Shown here: positions 1 to 8,294 of the stretch, piece after piece
How the letters are laid out: the number at the start of each line of letters is the position of its first letter
Numbering within the stretch: position 1 is the first letter of the stretch
Virus record (IMG/VR): IMGVR_UViG_3300028394_003185
Span: 1 to 38,107 of that record
DNA length: 38,107 nucleotides
Reading direction: 5' to 3' (one strand)
Source of the DNA: a virus
Made by a program: the position numbers and the translations under genes
Notes under the pieces: generated by a model
The model's input: only the letters and a program-made list of their open reading frames with translations
Databases searched by the model: none
What the model was told of the DNA's origin: nothing

Positions 1-520
1 TAAATTTAGTAAATAGCTCTCGTTCTGTTTTACAATGAATATAAGTTACATTATCTGACTTATTTATATAAGGTTTTAAACCAAAAGTAAAATATTGCTT
101 ATTTAGAGTATCATAGCAGGTAATAACGTTAACTACATGAGTTGGATCGTCAATATTTGGAAAGCTGCCAACAGAATAAGTCTCAATGTCAATATAGGTA
201 ATTTTAAGCGGTAATTTGGTAAATTCAGGTGTTTCATTTACATTACAAAAAGTATCAATTAGATATTGCTGCTCAGCCGGGAGATTTTCATATAATCTCT
301 TAATACCTGAGCTAGTAACGAATTTATATCTATCATATGCAGTATTAAATGACTTCTTACGCACTTTAGTACCAAAGATAGACGTTTTTTCACCGCGAGG
401 ATCGTCTACGTATAAATAAGGAGTACAAGAAACGGTATTTAAAACTCTTTTACCATCTTCATCCCAGGTAAATAACTTAATAGCTTGCTCATTACTATTA
501 TAAATTGCATTTCTATACAT
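1..520 (-). CDS. 43: Family B DNA polymerase, N-terminal part (T4 gp43-like), cut by window edge
   Basis: This is the replicative DNA polymerase of the phage. Only the first 173 codons are inside the window; the frame stays open to base 1. After an N-terminal domain the protein reaches YIDIET (Asp111 and Glu113), the Exo I motif of the 3'-5' proofreading exonuclease of family B polymerases, followed by a VINVITCYD-like stretch that matches the T4 gp43 exonuclease domain (DAITHYD). The polymerase domain itself lies outside the window. The ATG at 518-520 is chosen because a clear promoter (TGAACTA-N3-TATAAT) ends 9 bases upstream. The gene therefore has its own promoter and is separated from the clamp loader gene (31545) by about 31 kb, unlike the 43-62-44-45 cluster of T4. 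Confidence 0.88.
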   Translation of the reverse strand, partial: MYRNAIYNSNEQAIKLFTWDEDGKRVLNTVSCTPYLYVDDPRGEKTSIFGTKVRKKSFNTAYDRYKFVTSSGIKRLYENLPAEQQYLIDTFCNVNETPEFTKLPLKITYIDIETYSVGSFPNIDDPTHVVNVITCYDTLNKQYFTFGLKPYINKSDNVTYIHCKTERELFTKF

Positions 521-529
521 ATATTATCT

Positions 530-557
530 ATTATAGTATAGTTCATTTGCAAAACAA
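530..557 (-). promoter_or_regulatory. Middle/early-type promoter of the DNA polymerase gene
   Basis: On the minus strand: -35-like TTGTTT (552-557), 16-base spacer, -10 TATAAT (530-535), with the phage-specific element TGAACTA (539-545) exactly 3 bases before the -10. The start codon begins 10 bases after the -10 box, so any leader is only a few bases. Confidence 0.8.
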
Positions 558-563
558 TGGTTT

Positions 564-1796
564 TTACTTATTCCATTTAGATAAAAATGGTCGGTCTGAT
601 GAACCGTAAGGCGTGTTAAGAGCTTCTAGATGACAGCCAATGTTTTCAGGATTTTCAAGAGTACGAGTAGCTCCCATTGCATTTAATTGTTCAATATTTG
701 CTTTGTATTGTTTACGATTTTTATAATTTAATATAATATCTATTTTATTTTTTAGCTCTTGAGTTGTTTTAAACCTTAAATCAGAGGGTGCAGTTGAATA
801 AGTTACAAGATCTTGACATAAACAAGGTATTCCGAGTAAAGCTGCTTCAATAAATTTAATATCAGATTTTGATTTGTTAAAGTTATTATCTTGAAGTGGT
901 GCAATCATTAATTGCGCTTGAAGACCTGCAATAAATTTAGGATAATCAATTAACGACTGCCATTGATGGAATTCAATATCGCCATTTTGAACATACGGCA
1001 ATAGAGGTGGTGGAAATGAACCGACAAACACCCATTTATATTTATGTCTTGTATCTACAACAAGCTGTACAATCTGTTCGAAATCATCCTTACCCCCTAC
1101 CTTATTATCAACATCATAATGAGCTCCTGAACCGGTATATAGAATTCGTGGACGTTTAACATTCCGTTCATAATCATCCCAAACTCGACGCTTATTATAT
1201 AAATAACCCATCCAAGTAAAGGGAACAAAGTTTGGTAATACAGTTATTTCTTTTTTACCTGTTCTTTCTTGATAAAGATTTTTCATAAAGTCACAAGTAA
1301 CAGTAACTTCATCACACATATTAATTATATCAATACAATTTTGACGTATTTCGTCAGTATCAAACGCAAATTTAAATTTGTTATAATCAGGAATGTCTTC
1401 TCTAAATACTACATCATCTACTTCATAAATAATTTTAAAATTATACGTCTTTTTAACATCAGTTAAAAATTTCATAAAATCTTTTTGAGTATTACTTGCT
1501 TGTCGTTGAACTTTTACACAAGTTAAATTTTGATACCATCTTGGATCAAGAACCATAGCAGTTAACGAAGAAGAACAACCTCTACCGGTAGCATTTATTA
1601 TTTGTTCAGGCCATAAAATTCGCCAATGACCGCATCCAGAGTAATCTGCTAAATAGTTAACGTATCTTGGAAGAGAGAGCTCAGGTGGTGCTTCCTGACG
1701 AGGTGGAGCTGGCGCTAGATTAATACCAAATTGACCTCTATTTGTATTACTAAAGGGTTGTGCAAAAGGTGTAGGAAACGGATTTACGTTATACAT
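564..1796 (-). CDS. GT-B fold glycosyltransferase (family 1/4-like)
   Basis: The 410-residue protein looks like the phage glycosyltransferases of the GT-B fold. After a Pro-rich N-terminus (residues 1-40) come LPRYVNYLADYSGCGHWRI, a YEVDDVVFRED segment and, in the C-terminal half, ILYTGSGAHYD, WVFVGS and a late block with KSDIKFIEAALLGIPCLC. That block resembles the nucleotide-sugar binding region of GT4-type enzymes, in which an E-x7-E-like pair contacts the donor. The acceptor cannot be read from the sequence; it may be a virion protein, host surface glycan or DNA base. It sits alone between DNA polymerase and a lipoprotein gene. The start codon lies in one arm of a 20-base perfect palindrome, which may control it. 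Confidence 0.75.
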   Translation of the reverse strand: MYNVNPFPTPFAQPFSNTNRGQFGINLAPAPPRQEAPPELSLPRYVNYLADYSGCGHWRILWPEQIINATGRGCSSSLTAMVLDPRWYQNLTCVKVQRQASNTQKDFMKFLTDVKKTYNFKIIYEVDDVVFREDIPDYNKFKFAFDTDEIRQNCIDIINMCDEVTVTCDFMKNLYQERTGKKEITVLPNFVPFTWMGYLYNKRRVWDDYERNVKRPRILYTGSGAHYDVDNKVGGKDDFEQIVQLVVDTRHKYKWVFVGSFPPPLLPYVQNGDIEFHQWQSLIDYPKFIAGLQAQLMIAPLQDNNFNKSKSDIKFIEAALLGIPCLCQDLVTYSTAPSDLRFKTTQELKNKIDIILNYKNRKQYKANIEQLNAMGATRTLENPENIGCHLEALNTPYGSSDRPFLSKWNK

Positions 1797-1813
1797 ACAT
1801 TATATAATGTATG
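1794..1813. repeat. 20-base perfect palindrome over the start codon of the glycosyltransferase gene
   Basis: The 20 bases read CATACATTATATAATGTATG and are their own reverse complement. The last three bases on the minus strand are the ATG of the gene ending at 1796. The palindrome also contains TATAAT. It could be an operator or an mRNA hairpin that hides the start. Confidence 0.7.
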
Positions 1814-1850
1814 CTGATACTTAAATCTACTAAATATATTTAACTATAGT

Positions 1851-2582
1851 TTACTCATGTACATTAGAGCCTTCACGTGTAACGTATTTTTTATTTACAT
1901 TTATAAGTTTATTATTCTTAACATATACTTGAGTTTTTCCGTCAACGTTTAAAAATGTAGGTACTTGCTCTACAGTACAATTTTCAACATTAGCGTTACC
2001 ATGTTTTGTTGATGTACTCTCACCTATTCTAATAGCGGTTATACCTCCTGTTATATAACAGTCTTTAACAATTGCTCCTACAGCACCGTTAACTTGACAG
2101 CTTTTATCACCTCTGGAGTTATTATAAAATTTACAATTTAAGATCTTAAAGTTATAACTTTTATCTTTAATATTGGAAACATAATCTTCGCTAATACCCG
2201 TAAACAACATATTTTCAATTGTTACATTAGGAGTTTGTACGATTATACCTCCTGGCACATCTCGTACATAACCATTCATTAAAGTACAGTCAGATATTCG
2301 TAATTTAATTGGTGTATTAGTTTCATCTTGACTATTTGATGATTTTTTTAACTTAGAACCGTCTAAACAACCTCCTTGAAGGTCAATTATATTACCTATA
2401 ATTTTTATTTTACCGTTTGTTGCTTCTGTAACATCATCAATATTATTCCAAACTGGAGTACCTGTTAGTTTAATGGTATACTTAGGTGTAAAGCTAGGTG
2501 GCTTTACACCATCTTTAGGACCTGCGCTAGCGCACGAACCTAGTAATATTGCACATAAAGCTAGTAATAATTGTTTAATCAT
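1851..2582 (-). CDS. Lipoprotein with right-handed beta-helix repeats
   Basis: The 243-residue protein starts with a type II signal peptide: Lys3, a hydrophobic run, then the lipobox LGSC with the lipidated Cys at residue 17. The mature part has short parallel beta-strand repeats such as VTIENMLFTG, FKILNCKFYNN, AIVKDCYITGG, ANVENCTVEQ and VYVKNNKLINV, the pattern of a pectate-lyase-like right-handed beta-helix. Such folds usually bind or cut polysaccharides, but no catalytic residues can be assigned. It would be anchored in a membrane of the infected host, or be a decoy at the surface. It follows another small lipoprotein gene by 6 bases. An AATAAATA box at 2597-2604 would start an mRNA about 8 bases before the ATG. 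Confidence 0.7.
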   Translation of the reverse strand: MIKQLLLALCAILLGSCASAGPKDGVKPPSFTPKYTIKLTGTPVWNNIDDVTEATNGKIKIIGNIIDLQGGCLDGSKLKKSSNSQDETNTPIKLRISDCTLMNGYVRDVPGGIIVQTPNVTIENMLFTGISEDYVSNIKDKSYNFKILNCKFYNNSRGDKSCQVNGAVGAIVKDCYITGGITAIRIGESTSTKHGNANVENCTVEQVPTFLNVDGKTQVYVKNNKLINVNKKYVTREGSNVHE

Positions 2583-2588
2583 ATTTGT

Positions 2589-2831
2589 TTAGTTTTTATT
2601 TATTTTTTCAATCTTAAATGATCCGACAATAGTTTTAGTTGTATTATCTACACTAAATCGAACATTATCCTCAATTACAACATACTCTTTAACGAAGTAA
2701 GTATTTTCTATTTTTCCATTGCCGTCATAATCAGTAATTAAATATCCTGACTGTGTGGGTGTTGTTACCTTCGGTGATGGAGTTGTACAAGAAAGAATAA
2801 AAATAAAGGGTAATAATAGAATTGTCTTCAC
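2589..2831 (-). CDS. Small lipoprotein
   Basis: The 80-residue protein has a signal peptide with lipobox ILSC (lipidated Cys15), followed by a short Thr/Pro linker and a mature domain with YLITDYDGNGKIENTYFVKE. The DYDGNG segment looks like a calcium-loop motif (DxDxN/DG), but one loop is too little to call a dockerin or EF-hand. The start is GTG at 2829-2831; no in-frame ATG gives a signal peptide. The late-type box AGTAAATA ends exactly 5 bases before the GTG, which supports this start and late expression. It is adjacent to a second lipoprotein gene. Confidence 0.65.
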   Translation of the reverse strand: MKTILLLPFIFILSCTTPSPKVTTPTQSGYLITDYDGNGKIENTYFVKEYVVIEDNVRFSVDNTTKTIVGSFKIEKINKN

Positions 2832-2836
2832 TATAT

Positions 2837-2844
2837 TATTTACT
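2837..2844 (-). promoter_or_regulatory. Late promoter box (AGTAAATA) for the small lipoprotein gene
   Basis: Minus-strand AGTAAATA with a 5-base gap to the GTG start. If the box spans -13 to -6 as in T4 late promoters, the G of GTG is base +1. Confidence 0.5.
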
Positions 2845-2857
2845 CATATAAGCTATA

Positions 2858-3499
2858 TTACTCAACTAAAGCACAGGCTACCCCGCCACGATTTAATAAC
2901 TTTTCTAAATTACTTATTTCAATATAACCGTTACCTGTCACTCCCCATTCCGTACCCCAAGAATTTCTTATCCATATTCGATTATGCAAGCCATCAAAGC
3001 GAAATGCTAAAACAGCATGATGTCCTAATAAATTACCACCTAGTGTAATTTGTCCATCTTTTTCTGGTATATTCATTTTATCATACCATGGGATACTCAT
3101 TACAATAGGGCTTATTGTATTGAGGTATAGTGATACTTCTTCTGATTTACATGTCCAGTATTTTTTCTTAATAATTTTTTTATTAATAAGATATTCTATA
3201 GCGTGATTTAGCTGACAGCCTTCAATATTATCAGGTGTGTTTCCTAGTTTACGGGCGGCGTTATATATTTCAAGCGGTTTACACGGTTCTTGAGAGATAG
3301 GTTCTGCATTAAGTAACCCCGTCAAAGCCATATCAACACAAATACCTTTATCTCCTTGATCTAAGACTTTACCTATTTTATAATTACGAAAAATAGTCTC
3401 TTTCTTAGTACTCATCGTTAATGGAAATCCTAATTGACTATCTGGTATTTTAAACGGGAGCGCGCCATAAGATTTCTTTTGAGGAGTATTATTAGACAT
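2858..3499 (-). CDS. Papain-like (C1A) cysteine protease
   Basis: The 213-residue protein has the complete catalytic layout of the papain family. The oxyanion Gln48 and nucleophile Cys54 are in DQGDKGICVDMA, the catalytic His160 or His161 in LLGHHAVLAF, and Asn179 in RNSWGTEWG, followed by the typical GYIEI strand. It has no long inhibitory propeptide and no signal peptide, so it would act in the host cytoplasm or in the virion. Targets are unknown; host defence or phage structural proteins are possible. It sits between the gp46 gene and two lipoprotein genes. The ATG lies inside a 9-base inverted repeat (3492-3517). Papain-family enzymes are uncommon in phages, so the call rests on the motifs. 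Confidence 0.82.
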   Translation of the reverse strand: MSNNTPQKKSYGALPFKIPDSQLGFPLTMSTKKETIFRNYKIGKVLDQGDKGICVDMALTGLLNAEPISQEPCKPLEIYNAARKLGNTPDNIEGCQLNHAIEYLINKKIIKKKYWTCKSEEVSLYLNTISPIVMSIPWYDKMNIPEKDGQITLGGNLLGHHAVLAFRFDGLHNRIWIRNSWGTEWGVTGNGYIEISNLEKLLNRGGVACALVE

Positions 3500-3517
3500 A
3501 TTAATAATTATGTCTAA
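3492..3517. repeat. Inverted repeat enclosing the start codon of the protease gene
   Basis: Arms TTAGACATA (3492-3500) and TATGTCTAA (3509-3517) are exact complements with an 8-base loop. On the minus strand the second arm contains the ATG. The hairpin could block translation or be a protein-binding site. Confidence 0.6.
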
Positions 3518-3531
3518 AGTACAAAAATTAC

Positions 3532-5337
3532 TTAAATTTCTGTATAAGGTATGCGAGTGGTTATACCGTTGCTTTTCTCAAGAAAAATAATTTCTCCTGT
3601 TACTTGTTTAATAGATTCTTTTCTATGTGAGATAATAATAACGCATTCGTTTAATTCATCGATTCGATTTTTTAGAACATCTGTAACTAATTCAATACCT
3701 TTCTCATCAAAAGATGAATCAAATAATTCATCATATATAGCAATATTATAACTCACTCCGCCCTGCATCCGTCGTAAATCTGAAAAAGTAAATAAGCAAG
3801 CTAGGTCGATTGTTTTTCGTTCTGCACCAGAGAAATTAAAGTACGAGCATATTTTATTCTTTTCATTTAATATCTCTTCCTCAAAGTATTCATTGAACAT
3901 ACATATAGAGTTTGAGTCGAGCTTTTTAAGATAAAATAATAATCTGTTATTAAGCATATCGAGTAGTTTATTAACTATATAAGATTTAACTCCTTCTTCA
4001 CTTACAACATACTTTACAATATCTAACTCACTAAGTCTTTTACTTAGTTCATCTTCTTTTACAGTTAGCTCATTCACAGATAAACTTTGCTCTGCAATGA
4101 TATCGGCATAGTTTGTATTATTATCTGATAAATTTGCTATATCAGAATCTAACTCAGTTAACCAACAGTCTAGCTGTTTAATACGCTCTTGTTTATGTTT
4201 TTTATCTAGAACTTTTAAACTGTTTTGATGTATATTTTCTTTAAGAGATGTAAGCTTAGTCTTAATAAGTAATTTTTTATTAGTGTATTCTTCCTGTAGT
4301 TTACTATCTTCTTTAATAGCTAACACGATGTTATCAATATTGACTTTAATAGTATCTTTTTCCGACTTAATATAATTTAAATCATGTTCTTCTATACCTC
4401 TTAAACATATAGGACAGGTTTCTTCAGCTGTACCTATTTTTTGATAGGTAGCTTTTAAATCTGTAATTCGTTGTTTATTAACAGCTACACTATCATTATA
4501 TTTTTTAATATACTCTTCACATTTGTTTAATTTTTCTTCATAAGCTACAATCGTTTGCAAAATATCTGCATCAGACACACTTTCAATACTATTGATAATT
4601 TCAAGTAGCTGATTTTTTTCATTTATATTATTAAATTTACGTGATTCGTATAAATTAAGCTTTTCTTGTTGCGCACTAGCCATTTTAATCTGTTGATCAT
4701 TGTAGCTTTTGAGTGTTTTTTCTGCTTCAGTAAGCTTAGTGAAGTTTATTTCTTTATCTCTTTTGATATCGTTATACTCTATACGAAGAGCTGCAATCAT
4801 ATCACTAAAAACTTGAAGACCAAAAATATCTTCAATAAACTTACGTTTATCTATTTTACTTTTTGCCATAAACGGGATTGCATCATTAACTGTCATAATA
4901 ACACAATTTTGAAAAATAGCGGGTGATGCACTTATTACATCACATATAAACTTATTAGTGTTACCTATACTATCTAAAGTCTTTTCTATTTCATTTTCAA
5001 ATATTTCTATCTTCGAAGGAGACAAGTTCCGAATAACTTTATATTGTTTTGTATCTGCAGAGGTAATAACTTCAAAATCTAGCTCTACATGCGTTTTACC
5101 TCCAGTTACATTATTAGGTATTAAATCCTTTTTTAGATCTCGTAATGTTTCACCAAATATAGCAAAATATATTGATTCAGCAATGGATGATTTACCAATA
5201 GCATTACGTCTATCTGGTTTATCTTTATTATTACCGGTAATAATATGAAGTCCTTTTGAAAATTCTATACTGACTGGATCTTCTCCAATAGATAGAAAGT
5301 TTTTAACAGTGATTTTTTTAAAGTTTACGTATTTCAT
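3532..5337 (-). CDS. 46: Recombination nuclease ATPase subunit (T4 gp46, Rad50/SbcC-like)
   Basis: This is the SMC-like ATPase partner of gp47, working in double-strand end resection and recombination-dependent replication. The N-terminal ATP-binding loop is spread out: GNNKDKPDRRNAIGKSS (residues about 35-51), a Rad50-type Walker A with an insertion seen in several phage homologues. A long coiled coil carries the zinc-hook motif CPIC (around residue 300). The C-terminal half has FSGAERKTIDLA (ABC signature), YNIAIYDELFD (Walker B) and IIISHRK (H-loop). At 601 residues it is slightly longer than T4 gp46. Its ATG overlaps the stop of gene 47 (ATGA), so the two are translationally coupled. Confidence 0.93.
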   Translation of the reverse strand: MKYVNFKKITVKNFLSIGEDPVSIEFSKGLHIITGNNKDKPDRRNAIGKSSIAESIYFAIFGETLRDLKKDLIPNNVTGGKTHVELDFEVITSADTKQYKVIRNLSPSKIEIFENEIEKTLDSIGNTNKFICDVISASPAIFQNCVIMTVNDAIPFMAKSKIDKRKFIEDIFGLQVFSDMIAALRIEYNDIKRDKEINFTKLTEAEKTLKSYNDQQIKMASAQQEKLNLYESRKFNNINEKNQLLEIINSIESVSDADILQTIVAYEEKLNKCEEYIKKYNDSVAVNKQRITDLKATYQKIGTAEETCPICLRGIEEHDLNYIKSEKDTIKVNIDNIVLAIKEDSKLQEEYTNKKLLIKTKLTSLKENIHQNSLKVLDKKHKQERIKQLDCWLTELDSDIANLSDNNTNYADIIAEQSLSVNELTVKEDELSKRLSELDIVKYVVSEEGVKSYIVNKLLDMLNNRLLFYLKKLDSNSICMFNEYFEEEILNEKNKICSYFNFSGAERKTIDLACLFTFSDLRRMQGGVSYNIAIYDELFDSSFDEKGIELVTDVLKNRIDELNECVIIISHRKESIKQVTGEIIFLEKSNGITTRIPYTEI

Positions 5338-6389
5338 TCTTTACATTTCCGATACAAGTCGATAGTATAGTTTATTATAGCTTCTTTATTTTTAATATCT
5401 AGTAAGTTAGTAAATTCAATAATGGCTTGTTCTATATCAATACCTGAAAGATCCTGCTTTTCTTTATTATCATCTAATATTCTATTAAAGTTAATATCGT
5501 AATCGACTGTTAATGCTTGAGGAGATAATAAGTTTAATTTTTTAATAAGAATATTCATATCATCTTGACAAATATTCTGATCAACTTTAAGTTTTACAAT
5601 ATTTTTATCAAATATTTTTTTAATTTTATCTGTAAAGCTACCTTCCTTTACTAATTCACTCAAGTATATACGCTCATATAAAGGGGATACTTTATTTTCT
5701 ATAAACTCATATTGCAGAGTATCTAGATCTAATACATGATAACCTTTAGTATTGCCAGCATCACCGAAATCCATCTGAAAAGGATTACCCGTATATAATA
5801 TTGTACCAGAATCGTATTGCTTTTCATGCCTATAATGAAAATGTCCTGATATTACTACTGGAGCTTTATATAGAAGATCTGGTATATTAAATCCTTCTTC
5901 ACAATACTTAAAAGTATTCATTTTAAAACTTACAATTTCAAAATGTCCAAATATTATATCACTTTTTGGTATATCTTCTATAGCAGTGTTCCAAGGACAA
6001 AAAGTTATAGTACGATCAAAAGCTTCTAGTGTATATACACTATCAAATATAGTAACATTCTTTCTATTTTTAAAAATAGATAAAGAATTTACATCTGTTC
6101 TATGCTTAAAATAAATATCATGATTACCAGTAATAGCAATTAAATTAAAATCTTTAAATATATCTAATATATCTGCTGATATCTGTAAAGTACTTACTGA
6201 AATCTCACTACGATTGTGATGCCAATCACCACAAAAAATAATATCAGTAATCTTTTTATTATTAAGCTCTTCTTTTAACCATTTTGCCCAGTTTATTGCT
6301 ATTTCATGCCAAAAGCTACTATTAGAATGAATACCTAGATGTAAATCAGATATAATAGCTACTTTTGATTTATTCAGCGTTATATTCAT
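5334..6389 (-). CDS. 47: Recombination endonuclease subunit (T4 gp47, Mre11/SbcD-like)
   Basis: The 351-residue metallophosphoesterase nuclease forms a complex with gp46. Metal-binding motifs appear in the expected order: ISDLHLG (residues 14-20), FCGDWHH (52-58), ITGNHD (86-91) and, later, SGHFHYRHE. The frame is open further upstream to a TTG at 6407, but the ATG at 6387-6389 gives the usual Mre11 N-terminus (short strand then SDLHLG) and is preferred. It overlaps the 3' end of gene 55 by 20 bases and the start of gene 46 by 4 bases, which indicates one transcript 55-47-46, the same order and partners as in T4. Confidence 0.93.
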   Translation of the reverse strand: MNITLNKSKVAIISDLHLGIHSNSSFWHEIAINWAKWLKEELNNKKITDIIFCGDWHHNRSEISVSTLQISADILDIFKDFNLIAITGNHDIYFKHRTDVNSLSIFKNRKNVTIFDSVYTLEAFDRTITFCPWNTAIEDIPKSDIIFGHFEIVSFKMNTFKYCEEGFNIPDLLYKAPVVISGHFHYRHEKQYDSGTILYTGNPFQMDFGDAGNTKGYHVLDLDTLQYEFIENKVSPLYERIYLSELVKEGSFTDKIKKIFDKNIVKLKVDQNICQDDMNILIKKLNLLSPQALTVDYDINFNRILDDNKEKQDLSGIDIEQAIIEFTNLLDIKNKEAIINYTIDLYRKCKE

Positions 6390-6819
6390 CGTAATTATCA
6401 GAGTCAATTGGTTTAATGTAAATATGCTGCCCGTGTGTAGTATACGGATCGTTCATAGCACTTTCATAAAACTGCTCTTTATAATTTGTTAACGCTTCGT
6501 GATGTCTTTTTTCCTTTTTAATTCTATTAATGAATGCGTGAAAGGCGATTGTAGTAAAGTAAGAGAAGGGATTAGAGTTAGCGTCGAAGCTATACTTTCT
6601 ATATTTCAAAGCTGCATACATTTTTATTAAGGCATCTCCTATCATATCATCTTTATATGTATAGTTAATAAAAGATGGATTATAACTTAATCCATAAGCT
6701 ATCTTCTTTATATTTTCTGCAAGATCGTCAGTTAATTTATCACATTCGTAATATACTCTTAATGATTCTTTAAAATCTTTTGGATCAACATAATTGTGCT
6801 TCTCTTTAACTTCCTTCAT
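6370..6819 (-). CDS. 55: Late-transcription sigma factor (T4 gp55-like)
   Basis: The 149-residue protein resembles T4 gp55, the small sigma factor that directs host RNA polymerase to TATAAATA late promoters. Shared landmarks are an N-terminal NYVDPKDF (T4: NYVNNKEL) and a central FSYFTTIAFHAFINRIKKEKR (T4: [21 protein letters not shown]), the region 2-like core. The C-terminus is acidic (SDNYDEYNAE), as expected for the tail that contacts the gp45 clamp in T4. The ATG at 6817-6819 is used; the frame extends only two codons further to a TTG. The presence of this gene fits the late boxes found throughout the window. Confidence 0.88.
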   Translation of the reverse strand: MKEVKEKHNYVDPKDFKESLRVYYECDKLTDDLAENIKKIAYGLSYNPSFINYTYKDDMIGDALIKMYAALKYRKYSFDANSNPFSYFTTIAFHAFINRIKKEKRHHEALTNYKEQFYESAMNDPYTTHGQHIYIKPIDSDNYDEYNAE

Positions 6820-6848
6820 ACACAATGATATTATGGTTATTAATTAAA

Positions 6849-8294
6849 TCAAGGCTGAGCTATATATTTTATAGTATTTTTTATTTTTTCTAGCTTATAA
6901 ATTTCTTGTCTTTTTAGATTATGCTCTTTACCATACTTTAAATTATCAGCAATATCTAAAATTATTAACTTTTCTTTATTATTATGCTTTCTTAAACCTC
7001 TGCCAATCGATTGAACTGTACGTACAAAGGATTTACCTCCTGCGGCAAAGATAATATTATGAAGATTTTTAATATTAACACCGGTTGAGAAGATAGCACT
7101 AATAGCAACACATATAATGTTGTTATTTTTTTCCATTATTTGCTTTATTTTTTCTCTTTCATCAACTTCAACCGAGCCTCTTATAAAAAAGACCTGCTTA
7201 TCAGCGAGATTTAATAATTTGTTATAAACTATCTCACCATGTTCAATAAAATTAACAAGTATTAATGTATTATTATTGAGTTTTTTACTTAAAGTTAACA
7301 ATAAGTTATTTCTAAACTCACTATTATGTAAAAACGTCAATTCATCTCTGTAACTATTGTCAGTTAGATTAGGAGGTTTGCTGTTATATGTAATATCTAG
7401 TGTTTTGATCTCAACATTTACTAAAAACTCTTCTGTTCTTAGCTCATAACTTGATTTTTCGTATATTGTTGGACCAAATTTACCTAAAATAGACCATTTA
7501 TCGATTTGTTCTTCGGGTAGAGTACCTGTAAAACCATACTTACTAAGTGTTTTTATCTTAGAAACTATCTTACTAATCTTATTATCTGCTTTAATGCCGT
7601 GTGCCTCATCTACTATAAGTAAATCTACATACTTTACCCATTCGTTTTTATCGAATTGACTCTGAAGTATACCTATATTACAAATAATAACGTTAGCTGA
7701 CATGTCTGGTGCATGAGAACCAGTCCATTTTGTAAGATTAAAGGTAATACCACAGTTAATAAACTCATCATACGTCTGTGCTACTAAGCCTAAGTCAGGT
7801 ACAATGACTAAACACTTAAATAAGTTAGGTTTAGCGCTGTTTTTATAGTGATTTTCGATAAGAGCTGCTGTTACAAACGTTTTTCCTGCACCAGTACCTA
7901 GGATACATAGCCCTCTTCCTAACTTTAAAGCTTTTAACACAACTTCTTCTTGATAATCACGTAACTTAAACGTAAAAGTATCAAGAAGTATAGGATTACT
8001 ATTAGATATTGCGTCTAATACCTCTTGTAATTTACTTGTTATAACAAGATTAACAAGTTTTTGTGTTTCTATAAGGTATTTTCGTAACTCCCAGTAGATT
8101 CCAAACTCACAAATGCCTGTTGGTGTTATTATATACTTACGTTGTGGTGCAAATCTATTAGAACGACGTGCAAAGTGTGCATTCTTAATCTTAACACTAA
8201 AAAAGTTACGGATTTCTATAAATAAATCAGTATTTTCCGTGTAAATTCGCAGTTTACCTGTAGAAACAGTGTAATCTAGTGTAATATCCGTCAT
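6849..8294 (-). CDS. uvsW: UvsW-like RNA-DNA/recombination helicase
   Basis: This 481-residue SF2 helicase matches T4 UvsW, which unwinds R-loops and branched DNA and helps shift from origin- to recombination-dependent replication. An N-terminal domain with FIEIRNFFSVK (T4: FHELRDFFSFE) precedes the helicase core: GTGAGKT (residues 133-139), VDEAHG (DEAH at 229-232), GFTGTLPEE (motif III), and the second RecA lobe with LVNFIEHGEIVYN and TVQSIGRGLRKH (motif VI). It is coupled to the upstream gene, the start codon overlapping its stop (ATGA). The uvsY-uvsW adjacency is as in T4. Confidence 0.9.
   Translation of the reverse strand: MTDITLDYTVSTGKLRIYTENTDLFIEIRNFFSVKIKNAHFARRSNRFAPQRKYIITPTGICEFGIYWELRKYLIETQKLVNLVITSKLQEVLDAISNSNPILLDTFTFKLRDYQEEVVLKALKLGRGLCILGTGAGKTFVTAALIENHYKNSAKPNLFKCLVIVPDLGLVAQTYDEFINCGITFNLTKWTGSHAPDMSANVIICNIGILQSQFDKNEWVKYVDLLIVDEAHGIKADNKISKIVSKIKTLSKYGFTGTLPEEQIDKWSILGKFGPTIYEKSSYELRTEEFLVNVEIKTLDITYNSKPPNLTDNSYRDELTFLHNSEFRNNLLLTLSKKLNNNTLILVNFIEHGEIVYNKLLNLADKQVFFIRGSVEVDEREKIKQIMEKNNNIICVAISAIFSTGVNIKNLHNIIFAAGGKSFVRTVQSIGRGLRKHNNKEKLIILDIADNLKYGKEHNLKRQEIYKLEKIKNTIKYIAQP

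Noticed and set aside
6390-6407. TTG start for gp47 at 6407
   Set aside because: It adds six residues without similarity; the ATG at 6389 gives the usual Mre11 N-terminus.
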